Source: Chitinophagaceae bacterium
GTDB lineage: Bacteria > Bacteroidota > Bacteroidia > Chitinophagales > Chitinophagaceae
DNA length: 64,000 nucleotides
Assembly: GCA_019638615.1 (NCBI GenBank)
Contig: JAHBTL010000025.1
Coordinates: forward strand, 42,913 to 106,912
Direction: 5' to 3'
Positions within the stretch are counted from its first letter, which is position 1. Every line of letters starts with the position of its first letter. The translations under genes were made by a program, and so were the position numbers. The notes below the pieces were generated by a model. The model searched no databases. It was not told the DNA's origin and saw only the letters and a program-made list of their open reading frames with translations. Shown one piece after another: positions 18,160 through 27,422 of the stretch.

Positions 18160-19881
18160 TTAATATCCGGAGTTTTGGGTAAGGGTCGGTTTTCCGTCGA
18201 TGGCGCTATTCACAATTTCCGATTCGGGGATCGGCAGGTATTCGTTTTTGTTGGCCTGGAACGAAGCGCTTTGCAATTGCGGCCGGAATGATTTTTCGCC
18301 GGCGATATACGTATTGATATACTGGTCGGCCACCTGCCAGCGAACGAGGTCATAAAAGCGATGCCCTTCCAGCGCCAGCTCCAGGCGGCGTTCAAAGCGG
18401 ACCGCTTTGCGTGCGGTGGCCTGGTCGGTCCAGGCGCTGGCATAAGGGTTGATGAGGTAGTTGGCAGCGGGGCTTCCGTTATCCATTTCTACCTGGCAGC
18501 TGCTCTTCGCGCGGCTGCGGATGCGGTTTACGTATTCTCTTGCTTTATCGAGCGATCCCGCTTCCACTTCGGCTTCTGCCGCCCAGAGCAACACATCGGC
18601 GAAGCGTATGATCGTATAATTATACGCGGTAGCGCCTGTTGCCCAGCTCTGCTGGGCTCCGTATTTTTCACCCTGCGCATTGGTGCGGGTATATTTCTTG
18701 CCGGTATAAGGGCCGCCTTCTTCTGTATTGGCATCGCGCATGTCTTTGCCGGGCCAGGGGCCATAGTCGAGAAAGGGAATGCCTCTGCGTCCCAATGTCC
18801 AGTCGAGCCGTGGGTCCAACGTACCTGTTTCGGGTGTAAAAGGATCGGAAGATTTTAAACCGATATCGTTTTTCAACGGATGTTCATTCCAGGTGTCGAG
18901 CAGGGGCAGGCCGCTGGCATCGGTACGGTAAGCATTGGCCAGGTTGCGCGAAGGGCGGAAGAAATGACAGCAGGAATAATCGTTCAGCGCCCAGAACCAG
19001 CTGCCGTTGTAATCGTTCTCGATGCTTTTGCTAACTGCCATTTGCACGGCAAATACCGATTCTTTGCCGTTTTCGTGCTCTACGTCAAACGCATTCCTGA
19101 AACAGTCTTCCAGCCCGTAGGCCAGTCCGCCGGTCGTTTTACCACTCACCAGCACTTCATCCAGCACTGCTTTTGCTTCAGCGAACTTGCGTTGGAACAG
19201 GTATGTTTTGGCGAGATAGCATTTGGCGGCCCATTTATTGATGCGGCCTACCTGCGCAAATGTTTCAGGCAGATTATCGGCCGCATAGGTAAAATCGGCT
19301 TCGATATTGGGCCAGATGTCGACATCGTTGGGAAGCCGGCTTTCCACGACATTTTCGTCTACGTACGGCACCTGGTTCCATATTTTTTTCAGCTCCAGGT
19401 AAAAATGCCCGCGTAGGGCCCGTGCCTGGGCAATGGCTGTTGTTTTTTCTTCGTCGGTCATATCAGAGGCGGCTGCGGTAGCACGTAAAGCATCATTGCA
19501 GCGAGAGGCGCCGTCGTATAAGGCCTGCCATTTGGGGGTAAGCATCGGGTTGGTGGACGTGATCTTGAAGTTCTCAAAGAAATTCAGGTCGGCCTGGTCG
19601 TTGTCGAGATCGCCCTTGTAGGCATCGCCCGAGGCGATATCGCCGAAGAACCAGTTGGAGACATCCGATTTCCAGTCGATCGAATAAGGATCAACGGCGC
19701 CGATCAGGTCAAGTGATGAGTAAGCGCCGATCAGCAGCTTATCCACGCCGACCTTGTTGTTCAGTTGTGCGCCGCTGATGGAGCCGAGCGGCGGCGTATC
19801 GAAGAAACTTTTCTTGCAGGCGATCAGCACGCCGGCAGAAACGATGGCGATCAGTGCGAACGACTTTATAGTATGTTTCAT
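18160..19881 (-). CDS. SusD/RagB family surface lipoprotein (tRNA-linked locus)
   Basis: A 573-residue lipoprotein (lipobox VLIAC, Cys22). The helical repeat domain includes WQALYDGASRCNDAL and ALRGHFYLELKKIWNQVPYVDE, typical TPR-like SusD segments. The C-terminal part has VRFERRLELALEGHRFYDLVRW, the most conserved SusD motif, and ends NEYLPIPESEIVNSAI and LTQNSGY. SusD acts as the lid of the SusC channel on the cell surface and binds the nutrient. It follows susC by 17 bases and shares its transcript. G+C is visibly higher than in the SusD genes near 45 and 57 kb. Confidence 0.95.
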   Translation of the reverse strand: MKHTIKSFALIAIVSAGVLIACKKSFFDTPPLGSISGAQLNNKVGVDKLLIGAYSSLDLIGAVDPYSIDWKSDVSNWFFGDIASGDAYKGDLDNDQADLNFFENFKITSTNPMLTPKWQALYDGASRCNDALRATAAASDMTDEEKTTAIAQARALRGHFYLELKKIWNQVPYVDENVVESRLPNDVDIWPNIEADFTYAADNLPETFAQVGRINKWAAKCYLAKTYLFQRKFAEAKAVLDEVLVSGKTTGGLAYGLEDCFRNAFDVEHENGKESVFAVQMAVSKSIENDYNGSWFWALNDYSCCHFFRPSRNLANAYRTDASGLPLLDTWNEHPLKNDIGLKSSDPFTPETGTLDPRLDWTLGRRGIPFLDYGPWPGKDMRDANTEEGGPYTGKKYTRTNAQGEKYGAQQSWATGATAYNYTIIRFADVLLWAAEAEVEAGSLDKAREYVNRIRSRAKSSCQVEMDNGSPAANYLINPYASAWTDQATARKAVRFERRLELALEGHRFYDLVRWQVADQYINTYIAGEKSFRPQLQSASFQANKNEYLPIPESEIVNSAIDGKPTLTQNSGY

Positions 19882-19898
19882 GTTTTCGTTTTGAGGTA

Positions 19899-22800
19899 TT
19901 AGAATCCGATTTGCAAACCAACCGTGAAGGCGCGGGTGAAAGGATAGATGCCTTTGTCGACCCCGTACCGCAGATCGGCGCCGGCGCCGGGGTTTTGAAC
20001 CGGCACTTCAGGATCGATACCCTTATACCTGGTGATGGTGAACAGGTTGGTGCCCTGCACGTAGAAACGGGCATTGGTCGATTTTATACGCGACAGCAAC
20101 CGGGTGGGCAGGGTATAACCCAGCGACAACATCTTGCCGCGCAGGTATGAACCATCTTCCACATAATAGCTGTTTGCCTGCGATTCGAAGCTGGCGGCCG
20201 CCGAGTTGGTCTTCGGAAGGATCGCCCCGGTATTGGAGGGCGTCCATGAATCGAGCATTCGCACGCTGGGGCTGGTATTGAAGGGGAAGAAGTCGGTAAA
20301 TGCTTTAAAGAAATTGAAGATCTTATTGCCATAGCTGCCTTGTATGAACATCGACAGGTCAAAGCCCTTGTACTGCAGATTGATGTTCAGCCCATAGGTG
20401 AATTTCGGGTGCGGGCTGCCGATAAAGGTGCGGTCGAGCGGATTCACCACGGTGTCGCCATTGGTATTGCGGAATATGAAACGTCCAGGCTGGTTAAACA
20501 GGCTGCGGTCGCCGTTCTGGGTGGGGTAGGCGTCGGCTTTTGCATTGTCCTGGAATATGCCGTCGTTGATATAACCCCAGAACATACCGATGGGCTGGCC
20601 CTGCTGTGTGCGTGACAGGGTGCTCACCCGCTGGTCGTCGAACTGGATGAAGCCATCAGCGCCGTTATAGAGTTTGGTCACTTTATTGCGATAGGCTGAC
20701 CAGTTGCCGCTCACCTGGTATTTGAAATCTTTACCCGAGCCGCCGTTATAGCTCAGCGAGAGATCGATCCCTTTGTTTTCCATGGCGCCCACATTGGTCG
20801 CGGGCTGGATGTTGACGCCGCCTGTTGAGGCAACGGGCACTACCAGCAGCAGCTTGCGGGTTTCTCTTTTATATACATCGGCACTGAAATACAGGCGGCT
20901 TTTGAACAGCGCAATATCGATACCGACATTGGTCATGGCCTGCTCTTCCCATTGCGCGTGGGGGTTGCCAATCCGAGAAGCCTGGAAGCCCTGCACGATA
21001 GTGCTGTTGGTGCCCCCTATATCATAGTACGACAAAATGGGGCTGCTGCTAAAAGTAGTGTACTGGTTATTCGGATCGATGTCCTGATTACCGGTAATGC
21101 CCCAACTGGCGCGCAGCTTCAGCATATCGACCAGGCGCTGGTTTTGCATGAACTTTTCGTCAGACACGATCCAGCCGGCGCTGAAGGCAGGAAAGGTACC
21201 CCAACGGCGGGCAGGTGCGAAGTTGCTCGATGCATCACGGCGAACCGTAGCCGAAAACAGGTACCTGTCGTTGAAGGTATAATCGAGCTTTCCGAAATAT
21301 GACAACAGGCGGCTCTCCGATCCGCCGCCGTTGGCCGATACCACATCCGAGCCCGAGCTCAGGTACTGGAAATCGACATCTTCAAAAGCGAACCCGCTTT
21401 TGGTGACATCTACGTTGCGGTAAGTGCCGCGAATGGCTTCCGTGCCGCCCAATAATTTGAACTGGTGTTTTTCGCCCAGGTTAAGGCGATAGGTCAACAG
21501 GTTGGTAAGGATCAGGTTGATATTATAGCTGTTGTTGACAGTGAGGGCGGCGATCTGTGCGGCCAGCCTGTCTTCCAGCGGAAGCGGTGAAAAATCCGAC
21601 CGGTTGTAGGTACTGTAATCGTAGCCGAAGTTGATGCGGTAAGTGAGCCCTTTCAGCAGGTCGGCTTCACCAAATACATTGCCCAGCAGCCGCATGTTCT
21701 GGGTTTTATTGTCTTTGTTCCGGTACAGGGCGGCATAGGGGTTATAAGCAAGGCCAGGGTTCACCTGCGCGCGGCTGCCGGAGAAATTACCCATGATGTC
21801 ATAAATAGGCTGCAGGCGGGAAGCACTGTATATCTTGGCCATAATGCCGTAGTCTTCGTACAACTGCACACCGTTCGATTTGGTATAACCTATCTGCAGG
21901 TTCTCGCCGAAGCGGATGGCTTTCGATATATTGAAGTCTGAATTGATACGCAATGAATAACGGTCGAGGTAGGTGTATTTCAGCACGCCACCCTGGCTAT
22001 AAACGCCGCCTGATACCAGGTAATGACCTTTGTCTGAACCGCCCGATACCGACACGTCGAGGCTGTTGGTGGGCGCGGTACGGGTGCATTCCCTGAACCA
22101 GTCGGTACCCTCTTTGTTGGCCCCCGTGATCATGAATTTGTTGACCAGCCACCCGGGGCCGTTCACTTCTCTTGAATAATTGGAAGGATCGGCCAGCGGG
22201 TTGCCTTCCAGCACCATGGGAATGGTATAGTCGGGCAGCACCGGTCCCGAGCCGTCGCCCAGCGCGCCATAGGGCGTAGTCTTCGGGTCTTTTCCCTGGT
22301 TCACGGCATCATCCCACAATAACTGCGCGTACTGCATCGGCGTCATGGGATTGTAGAAATTATAAGGTTTCTGCACGCCGGTATAAGCGTTGACATTTAC
22401 CCGTACCGCTCCTGTTTTACCCTTGCGGGTCGTAACCACGATAACGCCGTTATTGGCGCGCGAACCATAGATGGAAGCCGACGATGCGTCTTTCAGCACC
22501 TGGATATCTTCAATATCGTTGGGGTTGATTTCGGTAAGACCGCCGCGCGTGGGTACGCCATCCACGATATACAATGGATCATTGACGCCGGTAACTGATC
22601 CCACGCCGCGGATGCGCACCATTACCGCGCCACCCGGCGCGGCGCTGTTGGTGATGGATACACCGGCCACCTTGCCCTGCATTTTCTGGGCGAAATTATT
22701 GGCCGGGTTGGTGACCAGCTCCTTGCCCGCTACCGAGCTTACCGAGCCTGTAATATCGCGGCGGCGTTGCCCCGTGTAACCCGTAACGACGATTTCATTG

Positions 22801-23432
22801 CCGGCCACCAGGTTGAGCTTTAAAACAACGGTCACCTGGTTGGAGGCTCCCACAGCCACTTCCGTACTTTCATAACCAACAGAAGATACCAGCAGCACCT
22901 TCCGGTTGTTATCGGGCATATTCAATACGAAGTCGCCATTTTCGGTGGTCTGGGTGGCGATGCTGCTGCCTTTTACGGTAACGGTAGCGTTGGGCACCGG
23001 CTCGCCTTTTTCATCGAGCACTTTTCCCCTGATCTCCACCACGGCCGGCGGCCTGATCTCTGTCACAAGCGCGATCTTCGGCTTGATGACGATGATAGAA
23101 CCGACCACCGACCAGGTGAGCGGTTGTTGCGCCAGGCAGGCTTGCATCACCTGGTCGAGCGAGCCGTTGCTGATGGTAATGCTGACCTTTTGCGCGTTTT
23201 CCAGCAGCTTGTCTTCGTACCAAAAGGCGTAGCCGGTTTGTTTTTTGATCTTTTTAAACACCTTGTCGAGCGGTGCGTTCTTCTCGTTGAGTGAAATTTG
23301 CTGCGAGTTGACTTTGGCACTCAGGTGCAAGCTAAGCGTGAGCAGGAAAAAGGCAGTCAGTTTCATGACAAGCAGTGTTTTGTTCCTCCCGGACGCAGGC
23401 AGCGGCGGACGGATAATTGCATGCAAATCCAT
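19899..23432 (-). CDS. SusC/RagA TonB-linked outer membrane transporter with STN domain (tRNA-linked locus)
   Basis: I choose the ATG at 23432, giving 1177 residues, because the sequence before it matches the leader of the two other susC genes here. A long N-region and signal peptide (to about residue 45, FFLLTLSLHLSAKVNS) are followed by the STN domain (KKIKKQTGYAFWYEDKLL), a carboxypeptidase-regulatory-like domain (GKVLDEKGEPVPNATVTVKG), the plug with PLYIVDGVP and VLKDASSASIYGSRANNGVI, and a large beta-barrel ending FTRAFTVGLQIGF. It imports a ligand using TonB energy. The STN domain means it also signals to a FecR protein, encoded just upstream. Genes downstream indicate a substrate handled by a PQQ dehydrogenase. 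Confidence 0.96.
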   Translation of the reverse strand: MDLHAIIRPPLPASGRNKTLLVMKLTAFFLLTLSLHLSAKVNSQQISLNEKNAPLDKVFKKIKKQTGYAFWYEDKLLENAQKVSITISNGSLDQVMQACLAQQPLTWSVVGSIIVIKPKIALVTEIRPPAVVEIRGKVLDEKGEPVPNATVTVKGSSIATQTTENGDFVLNMPDNNRKVLLVSSVGYESTEVAVGASNQVTVVLKLNLVAGNEIVVTGYTGQRRRDITGSVSSVAGKELVTNPANNFAQKMQGKVAGVSITNSAAPGGAVMVRIRGVGSVTGVNDPLYIVDGVPTRGGLTEINPNDIEDIQVLKDASSASIYGSRANNGVIVVTTRKGKTGAVRVNVNAYTGVQKPYNFYNPMTPMQYAQLLWDDAVNQGKDPKTTPYGALGDGSGPVLPDYTIPMVLEGNPLADPSNYSREVNGPGWLVNKFMITGANKEGTDWFRECTRTAPTNSLDVSVSGGSDKGHYLVSGGVYSQGGVLKYTYLDRYSLRINSDFNISKAIRFGENLQIGYTKSNGVQLYEDYGIMAKIYSASRLQPIYDIMGNFSGSRAQVNPGLAYNPYAALYRNKDNKTQNMRLLGNVFGEADLLKGLTYRINFGYDYSTYNRSDFSPLPLEDRLAAQIAALTVNNSYNINLILTNLLTYRLNLGEKHQFKLLGGTEAIRGTYRNVDVTKSGFAFEDVDFQYLSSGSDVVSANGGGSESRLLSYFGKLDYTFNDRYLFSATVRRDASSNFAPARRWGTFPAFSAGWIVSDEKFMQNQRLVDMLKLRASWGITGNQDIDPNNQYTTFSSSPILSYYDIGGTNSTIVQGFQASRIGNPHAQWEEQAMTNVGIDIALFKSRLYFSADVYKRETRKLLLVVPVASTGGVNIQPATNVGAMENKGIDLSLSYNGGSGKDFKYQVSGNWSAYRNKVTKLYNGADGFIQFDDQRVSTLSRTQQGQPIGMFWGYINDGIFQDNAKADAYPTQNGDRSLFNQPGRFIFRNTNGDTVVNPLDRTFIGSPHPKFTYGLNINLQYKGFDLSMFIQGSYGNKIFNFFKAFTDFFPFNTSPSVRMLDSWTPSNTGAILPKTNSAAASFESQANSYYVEDGSYLRGKMLSLGYTLPTRLLSRIKSTNARFYVQGTNLFTITRYKGIDPEVPVQNPGAGADLRYGVDKGIYPFTRAFTVGLQIGF

Positions 23433-23457
23433 ACTTTTGTCTTGTTTTAGGTTAATC
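23433..23457 (-). promoter_or_regulatory. Conserved leader of susC, copy 1
   Basis: The bases before the ATG read TTAACCTAAAACAAGA then CAAAAGT on the minus strand. The susC genes at 50067 and 61007 have nearly the same block (TTAAYNACCCAA..., AAACAAAG) directly before ATG. It probably serves as an A-rich ribosome landing site or leader element. Confidence 0.45.
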
Positions 23458-23558
23458 AATGAACAGGCTGAAGCGTTTGTTTTTTATTGACCTGAATGAT
23501 CTCCGCTCCGGCTCCAACCCGGGGCGGTTTTTTTCGGGGTCAATGGTTATCGGTCGGT

Positions 23559-24734
23559 TTATGGTGAAACAATTATTTTACGGTTTTCGATCCTGAAATG
23601 GATCTTGCTTTCTTCGAGTACTTTCAAAAAGTCGGACAGGGGTGTATTTCTCGACAGGTCGCCCGTGAATGACCGGCGCGGCACCGGCCCCTGGTAATCT
23701 ACTTCCACATCATACCACCTGCACAACTGGGCCATGATGGTGCGTATGTCGGTATGATCAAAAAAGAACCGGCCTTCTTTCCAGGCCACCGCCTCTTCTG
23801 TATTGGCGTCTTTAATGAGCGCGAAATTTTCACTGCTGGCCGGTATCTGGCCCGCCTGGCCGGGCTGGAGCAGCAGGCTGCCGGCCCCCTTGGTAAGCCG
23901 TACGCTGCCTTCAAGCAAGGTGGTCTTTACCACCGCCTGGTCGTCGTAGGCGTTTATATTGAAATGGGTGCCCAGCACTGCTATGTCCACGCCGTTCACT
24001 TCTACATGGAACGGCATACCGGGATTTTTCGCCACTTCGAAATAGGCTTCGCCGGTAATCGACACCCGGCGCTCTTTCCCGTTAAAGACGGTAGGATAAC
24101 GGATTGACGACTGGGCGTTCAGCCATATTTTGCTGCCATCGGCCAGCTCCAGTTGATACTGCCGGCCGCGGGGGGTCGATAACTGATTGAAAGCGGTGCC
24201 GTCTGTACCGTCGCGGCCGCTATAAGCAATCCGCCCGCCCTGTTTTTCGATGCGCAGGTGGCCGTCTGAAGCCAGCCGCCCGTTCTCCGCGCTGTCCAGC
24301 ACGATCTGGCTGCCGTCGGCCAGGGTAAGGATGGCGCCATCGCTGCCGGGAACAATGGGGCGTGTAGCCGGCGATTGTGACGAAGTGCCCGCAAGGTCTT
24401 TCGCAGCAGGCGCAGGCCGCCACCAATAGGCGACTGTTAACAGGATGGCGCCCGCCAGGCAGGCCGCCACCAATGCTATTCGTTTCAGAGGCAGCACCCG
24501 TGGCGGTGCAATAACAGCCGGCGCAGCACCGATCTTTTGACGCAATGCATTCAGTATGGCAACCGAATCCTTATGGGCGATGGGCCCGGAATGATCGCCG
24601 GCGAGAAAAGAATCCAGCAACACCTGTTCCAATACCGCGGGGTCGCCCTGCTCCAGGTAGCGGAGCAGTTGCTGTTTTTCTTCCTCGCTCCAGGCAGACT
24701 GGTTGAACAATTGTTTCAGTTGATCCGCTGTCAT
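23559..24734 (-). CDS. FecR family anti-sigma factor (tRNA-linked locus)
   Basis: The start is taken at ATG 24734 (MTADQLKQLFNQSAWSEEEK), giving 391 residues and avoiding overlap with the sigma gene. A cytoplasmic helical part (1-100) precedes one membrane helix (about 120-140, LVAACLAGAILLTVAYWW). The periplasmic FecR domain has FNQLSTPRGRQYQLELADGS and WLNAQSSIRYP, then GEAYFEVAKN and VLGTHFNINAY. A DUF4974-type STN-like end (DIRTIMAQLCRWYDVEVDY, TPLSDFLKVLEESKIHF) closes it. It binds the ECF sigma factor inside the cell and receives the signal from the STN domain of SusC. It lies between the sigma gene and susC. Confidence 0.93.
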   Translation of the reverse strand: MTADQLKQLFNQSAWSEEEKQQLLRYLEQGDPAVLEQVLLDSFLAGDHSGPIAHKDSVAILNALRQKIGAAPAVIAPPRVLPLKRIALVAACLAGAILLTVAYWWRPAPAAKDLAGTSSQSPATRPIVPGSDGAILTLADGSQIVLDSAENGRLASDGHLRIEKQGGRIAYSGRDGTDGTAFNQLSTPRGRQYQLELADGSKIWLNAQSSIRYPTVFNGKERRVSITGEAYFEVAKNPGMPFHVEVNGVDIAVLGTHFNINAYDDQAVVKTTLLEGSVRLTKGAGSLLLQPGQAGQIPASSENFALIKDANTEEAVAWKEGRFFFDHTDIRTIMAQLCRWYDVEVDYQGPVPRRSFTGDLSRNTPLSDFLKVLEESKIHFRIENRKIIVSP

Positions 24735-24801
24735 GTAAAGCGCATTTGCTGTAAATACAGACAGACCGCCGAAAAGGGGGGGAGGGGATAGCGATTTTTT
24801 T

Positions 24802-25395
24802 TTAGCGACCGGAAATGAGGCAGGCCAGTGCTGCAAGCAACAGCAGGAAAGAATGGGTACGCAGGTATTCGCGTATGCTGACCACAGCGCCGGAGAGGTA
24901 TTCTTTTACGGTGTATTTAGAGATATGCATTTCGCGGGCGGCTTCTTCGTACGACTTGCCCTGCAGCTTGCACAGCTCCAGCACCTTTCTTTTCTGCGGC
25001 GATAGCCGGGCCATGGCCTCTTCCAGGCGGCGCAGCGCTAAGGCCTGGCTCTCTTCTGCGCCGGCAGACCCCATCTTGTCATCGGGCAGGTCGACCAATG
25101 CCGGCAGCCCGGATGGTTCGCGTAGCGCTTTCTTAAGGCTGTCGATGCTTTTGTGAAAACTGAGGGTGAAAAGCCAGCCGGCGATGTTTTTGTCGGGGTT
25201 TAATGAATGCCGTTTTTCCCAAAGGGTAAAGAAGACCTCCTGCACAATGTCTTCCGCCGCATTCCGGTTGCGGGTGATCTTCAGGACATTCGCATATACG
25301 GCGGTATGGTATTTCCAGTAGAGCGATTCAAAAGCCATCGTATTATCCGCCTGCAATTGAAGAAGTAAACTGGTATCAGATACAACAGCATTCAC
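24802..25395 (-). CDS. ECF RNA polymerase sigma factor with hydrophobic tail (tRNA-linked locus)
   Basis: A 197-residue sigma-70 of the ECF type, taking GTG at 25395 as start (VNAVVSDTSLLLQLQADN); a TTG at 25431 would add 12 residues. Region 2 is AFESLYWKYHTAVYANVLK with AAEDIVQEVFFTLWEKR, region 4 is LSPQKRKVLELCKLQGKSY with EEAAREMHISKYTVKEYLS. It should direct RNA polymerase to the susCD operon when FecR releases it. The last 17 residues are strongly hydrophobic (SFLLLLAALACLISGR), a trait shared by the other two sigma factors here. First gene of the operon; fecR follows after 67 bases. Confidence 0.93.
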   Translation of the reverse strand: MNAVVSDTSLLLQLQADNTMAFESLYWKYHTAVYANVLKITRNRNAAEDIVQEVFFTLWEKRHSLNPDKNIAGWLFTLSFHKSIDSLKKALREPSGLPALVDLPDDKMGSAGAEESQALALRRLEEAMARLSPQKRKVLELCKLQGKSYEEAAREMHISKYTVKEYLSGAVVSIREYLRTHSFLLLLAALACLISGR

Positions 25396-25660
25396 CTGTA
25401 TAAAGAGTTGGCAATTAGCATAAGCAATCAATGAAAACCGACCGGGCCGGTATAGCGATAAAATTAGCAGATTTCAACGAGCCGGCAAAATGCTTTTTTT
25501 ACCAGCGGTGGCTGACAAGCATTGGACTTCTAATAATACCTTGCTAACGAGTTTCGGTTGATTAACCTTGTCCATAAATTAAATCATATTGGGGCGGGCT
25601 GTCTTTTAACTGGTTTAGTCGTCGTAAATCTTCCAATAAAGAGTCCGAATTTTGTACCCA
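25396..25660. other. Gene-free upstream region of the sigma gene
   Basis: No open frame of interest. It should hold the promoter of the leftward operon, but I see no exact TAnnTTTG; the nearest is TAATTTTA on the minus strand around 25453-25465. The right part ends in the putative attR. Confidence 0.4.
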
Positions 25661-25670
25661 GCGGGGTCAC
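25661..25670 (+). other. Putative attR: 10-bp copy of the tRNA-Lys 3' end
   Basis: GCGGGGTCAC repeats positions 11878-11887 exactly, in the same orientation. Four bases later a strong terminator hairpin begins, which could be the original terminator of tRNA-Lys displaced by the island. Ten bases is short, so this rests on position and context as much as on identity. Confidence 0.45.
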
Positions 25671-25674
25671 TTCC

Positions 25675-25713
25675 TGGGACAAGTCTAAAAAAGAAAGACT
25701 TGTCCCATTTTTT
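25675..25713 (+). terminator. Strong hairpin terminator next to putative attR
   Basis: TGGGACAAGTC (25675-25685) and GACTTGTCCCA (25697-25707) form a perfect 11-bp stem followed by a T run. No gene reads into it from the left on the plus strand, so it has no obvious present-day client. Confidence 0.75.
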
Positions 25714-25873
25714 GTCCTGTAATGTATTCTAATAGATAAGAGCAATCGCAGCACTTATCCCCTAAGTTCGATGTTACTTTGTCGCATTTCGTGAAAGATA
25801 TTTAGTGCTCTCCCGTAATGTTCAACTTCCGCGCTTTGTCGTGCACTGCTGTTTATCTTTTGGGCAACATGCT

Positions 25874-26641
25874 TTAAAACCTGCCTGCTGCCCTGATACC
25901 ATTATCCGTCATACTAAATATTTCTCGGGTAAGGTGCAGGTCTTCGTGGCGCATAATATCGGCAAACATGGGTGAAAGTAAATCCAGCGTCTGTCTGTGC
26001 TTTATATTTACGAAGTAGGAGAACTCCCGGGTGGGCATTGCAAAATAAATGGGCCAGCCTGCCTGCTGTTCAATTTTCTTTTTAAAGTTTTTTGTAAATA
26101 ACATGGCCGAATTCAGCCAGCTGATATCCGAATTGATGCAATAGTACTTTACGTGATCGGGGGTTTTTATTGTTTCGATTTTGCATTCATCAAGCAAAAT
26201 GTCCATGTTGTAATTGCACTGTCCTTTGAATGCTTCCAGGCTTACATTCCAGTAGCGCAGGGTATTGTGGCTGATCCATATATACCGGTTTTGATGATGA
26301 TGTACAAATACTTTAACCACCCCGTTGGCTACAGGCTCGGTAATATATTGTTCCTGGCCCGTTTCCTTTGGCTGGCTAAGCATGCAAAACAGGTTAGGGC
26401 TGGCGTCGTCCCAAGCAGGCAGTGGCATTCCCATAAGACTTTCATGCAGGGAGGCAATGATCATGTCAAGGTGGGTCAAATCGCCGTGTTGCGTATAGCT
26501 TCTCCTGGCATTTTCCAGGTTGATGGTCAGATCATTTCCGCCATAAACAATCCGAATATTGCCATCCCGGTCTTCCGGGCCTACTGTGATCCCAAAATCC
26601 TTTACCCGTTCTTTAAACTGTTCATAAAGAAGGTCGCCCAT
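25874..26641 (-). CDS. DUF1444 (YtpQ)-like protein of unknown function
   Basis: A 255-residue cytoplasmic protein without signal peptide. It starts MGDLLYEQFKERVKDFGI and has a basic-residue-poor N-domain (NIRIVYGGNDLTINLENA) and a central segment VVKVFVHHHQNRYIWISH. The C-terminal half (YCINSDISWLNSAMLFTKNF, WPIYFAMPTREFSYFVNI, LLSPMFADIMRHEDLHLT) resembles the DUF1444/YtpQ pattern, where a late hydrophobic strand (FAVPSRDxxxF) and a valine/threonine-rich end are typical. The function of that family is not established. It stands alone between the island end and repeat-rich DNA. The family assignment is from memory of motifs and only moderately sure. Confidence 0.6.
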   Translation of the reverse strand: MGDLLYEQFKERVKDFGITVGPEDRDGNIRIVYGGNDLTINLENARRSYTQHGDLTHLDMIIASLHESLMGMPLPAWDDASPNLFCMLSQPKETGQEQYITEPVANGVVKVFVHHHQNRYIWISHNTLRYWNVSLEAFKGQCNYNMDILLDECKIETIKTPDHVKYYCINSDISWLNSAMLFTKNFKKKIEQQAGWPIYFAMPTREFSYFVNIKHRQTLDLLSPMFADIMRHEDLHLTREIFSMTDNGIRAAGRF

Positions 26642-27066
26642 TCAATAAAATTTTTGAGGTGTTTATCATAGTATAAAGTTATAAAAATATAAGCCAGGAT
26701 ATATATTTCGTATCTGTCTTCCTGTTTTTTGATCTCAGAATAATGTTGCTCAGTGCTGGTCCGGCTTTACTCAATGTGCTGGCTGCAAGGCCAACGCTGG
26801 CTGATATGCAGCTTTGCCACGCTTCGGTTGCCCGCCCGGACGATCCGGTCGGACGGGTTGGTATGCTTTGCTCATTGCCCAACCTACCTACTCAGTTTAT
26901 CTGATGAAGGCATGACAACGGCGCGGCTGCCGAAACACCCACAGTTGTAGAAGCTGTCAGCTATCAGCTATGGGTTGTGAGTATAAGGTGTGGGGCTGTG
27001 ATCTACACTGAAATCCGGCACTACGATACCGCTATAGGGTGTATTAAATTAAAAGTATGCTGACGC

Positions 27067-27120
27067 GGGTGAAGCAGTCCGGTAGGACAACTGCTTTTTT
27101 TTCTGCGAGGATTGCTTCTC
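27067..27120. repeat. Dispersed intergenic repeat, left half, inverted
   Basis: GGGTGAAGCAGTCC ... AGGACAACTGCTTTTTTT ... GAGGATTGCTTCTC is the reverse complement of 7774-7831 with a few changes. It is internally near-palindromic (GAAGCAGTCC against GGACAACTGCTT and GGATTGCTTC). Confidence 0.7.
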
Positions 27121-27369
27121 CGCCGCGGCGGATGCCAACCCAAAAGCCGCCGGGAAATGATTACCGCAATTTCCCGGAACGCTCTGATGAAGCTTTAGTA
27201 CTACTGTGAATTCAGCAACAGAGCCCTGATACGTTTGCTGATAACTTAGCCGACTTAGGATACTTACAAATCAGAAAGCTGTGACAAACAAATGCAACTT
27301 GTCACGGCGCAATGATGGAGGCGCCGCCTAATTAGTAACTCGCAATGACGGGAATTTTTTTAACGTATT

Positions 27370-27404
27370 CTGCGAATCCGACCTTCGGTTGGGTGAAGCA
27401 GTCC
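27370..27404. repeat. Dispersed intergenic repeat, right half, inverted
   Basis: CTGCGAATCCGACC and TTCGGTTGGGTGAAGCAG are the reverse complement of 7816-7851 with one or two changes. It lies 20 bases beyond the nrdA stop. Confidence 0.7.
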
Positions 27405-27422
27405 TCTGCCATAATTTAAGTG

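Larger units (their letters stand above)
26642..27422. other. Gene-free stretch with repeats before nrdA
   Basis: No supported gene. Contains AGCTGTCAGCTATCAGC-type low-complexity sequence at about 26951-26976, a 14-bp palindrome TCCGCCGCGGCGGA (27119-27132), and two inverted pieces of the repeat seen at 7774-7851. The short open frames around 26679-26950 look like noise. Confidence 0.6.

Noticed and set aside
24734-24836. 34 extra N-terminal residues of the FecR protein at 23559-24734
   Set aside because: They overlap the end of the sigma gene, are Pro/Gly-rich and lack conservation; MTADQLKQLF is a typical FecR start.
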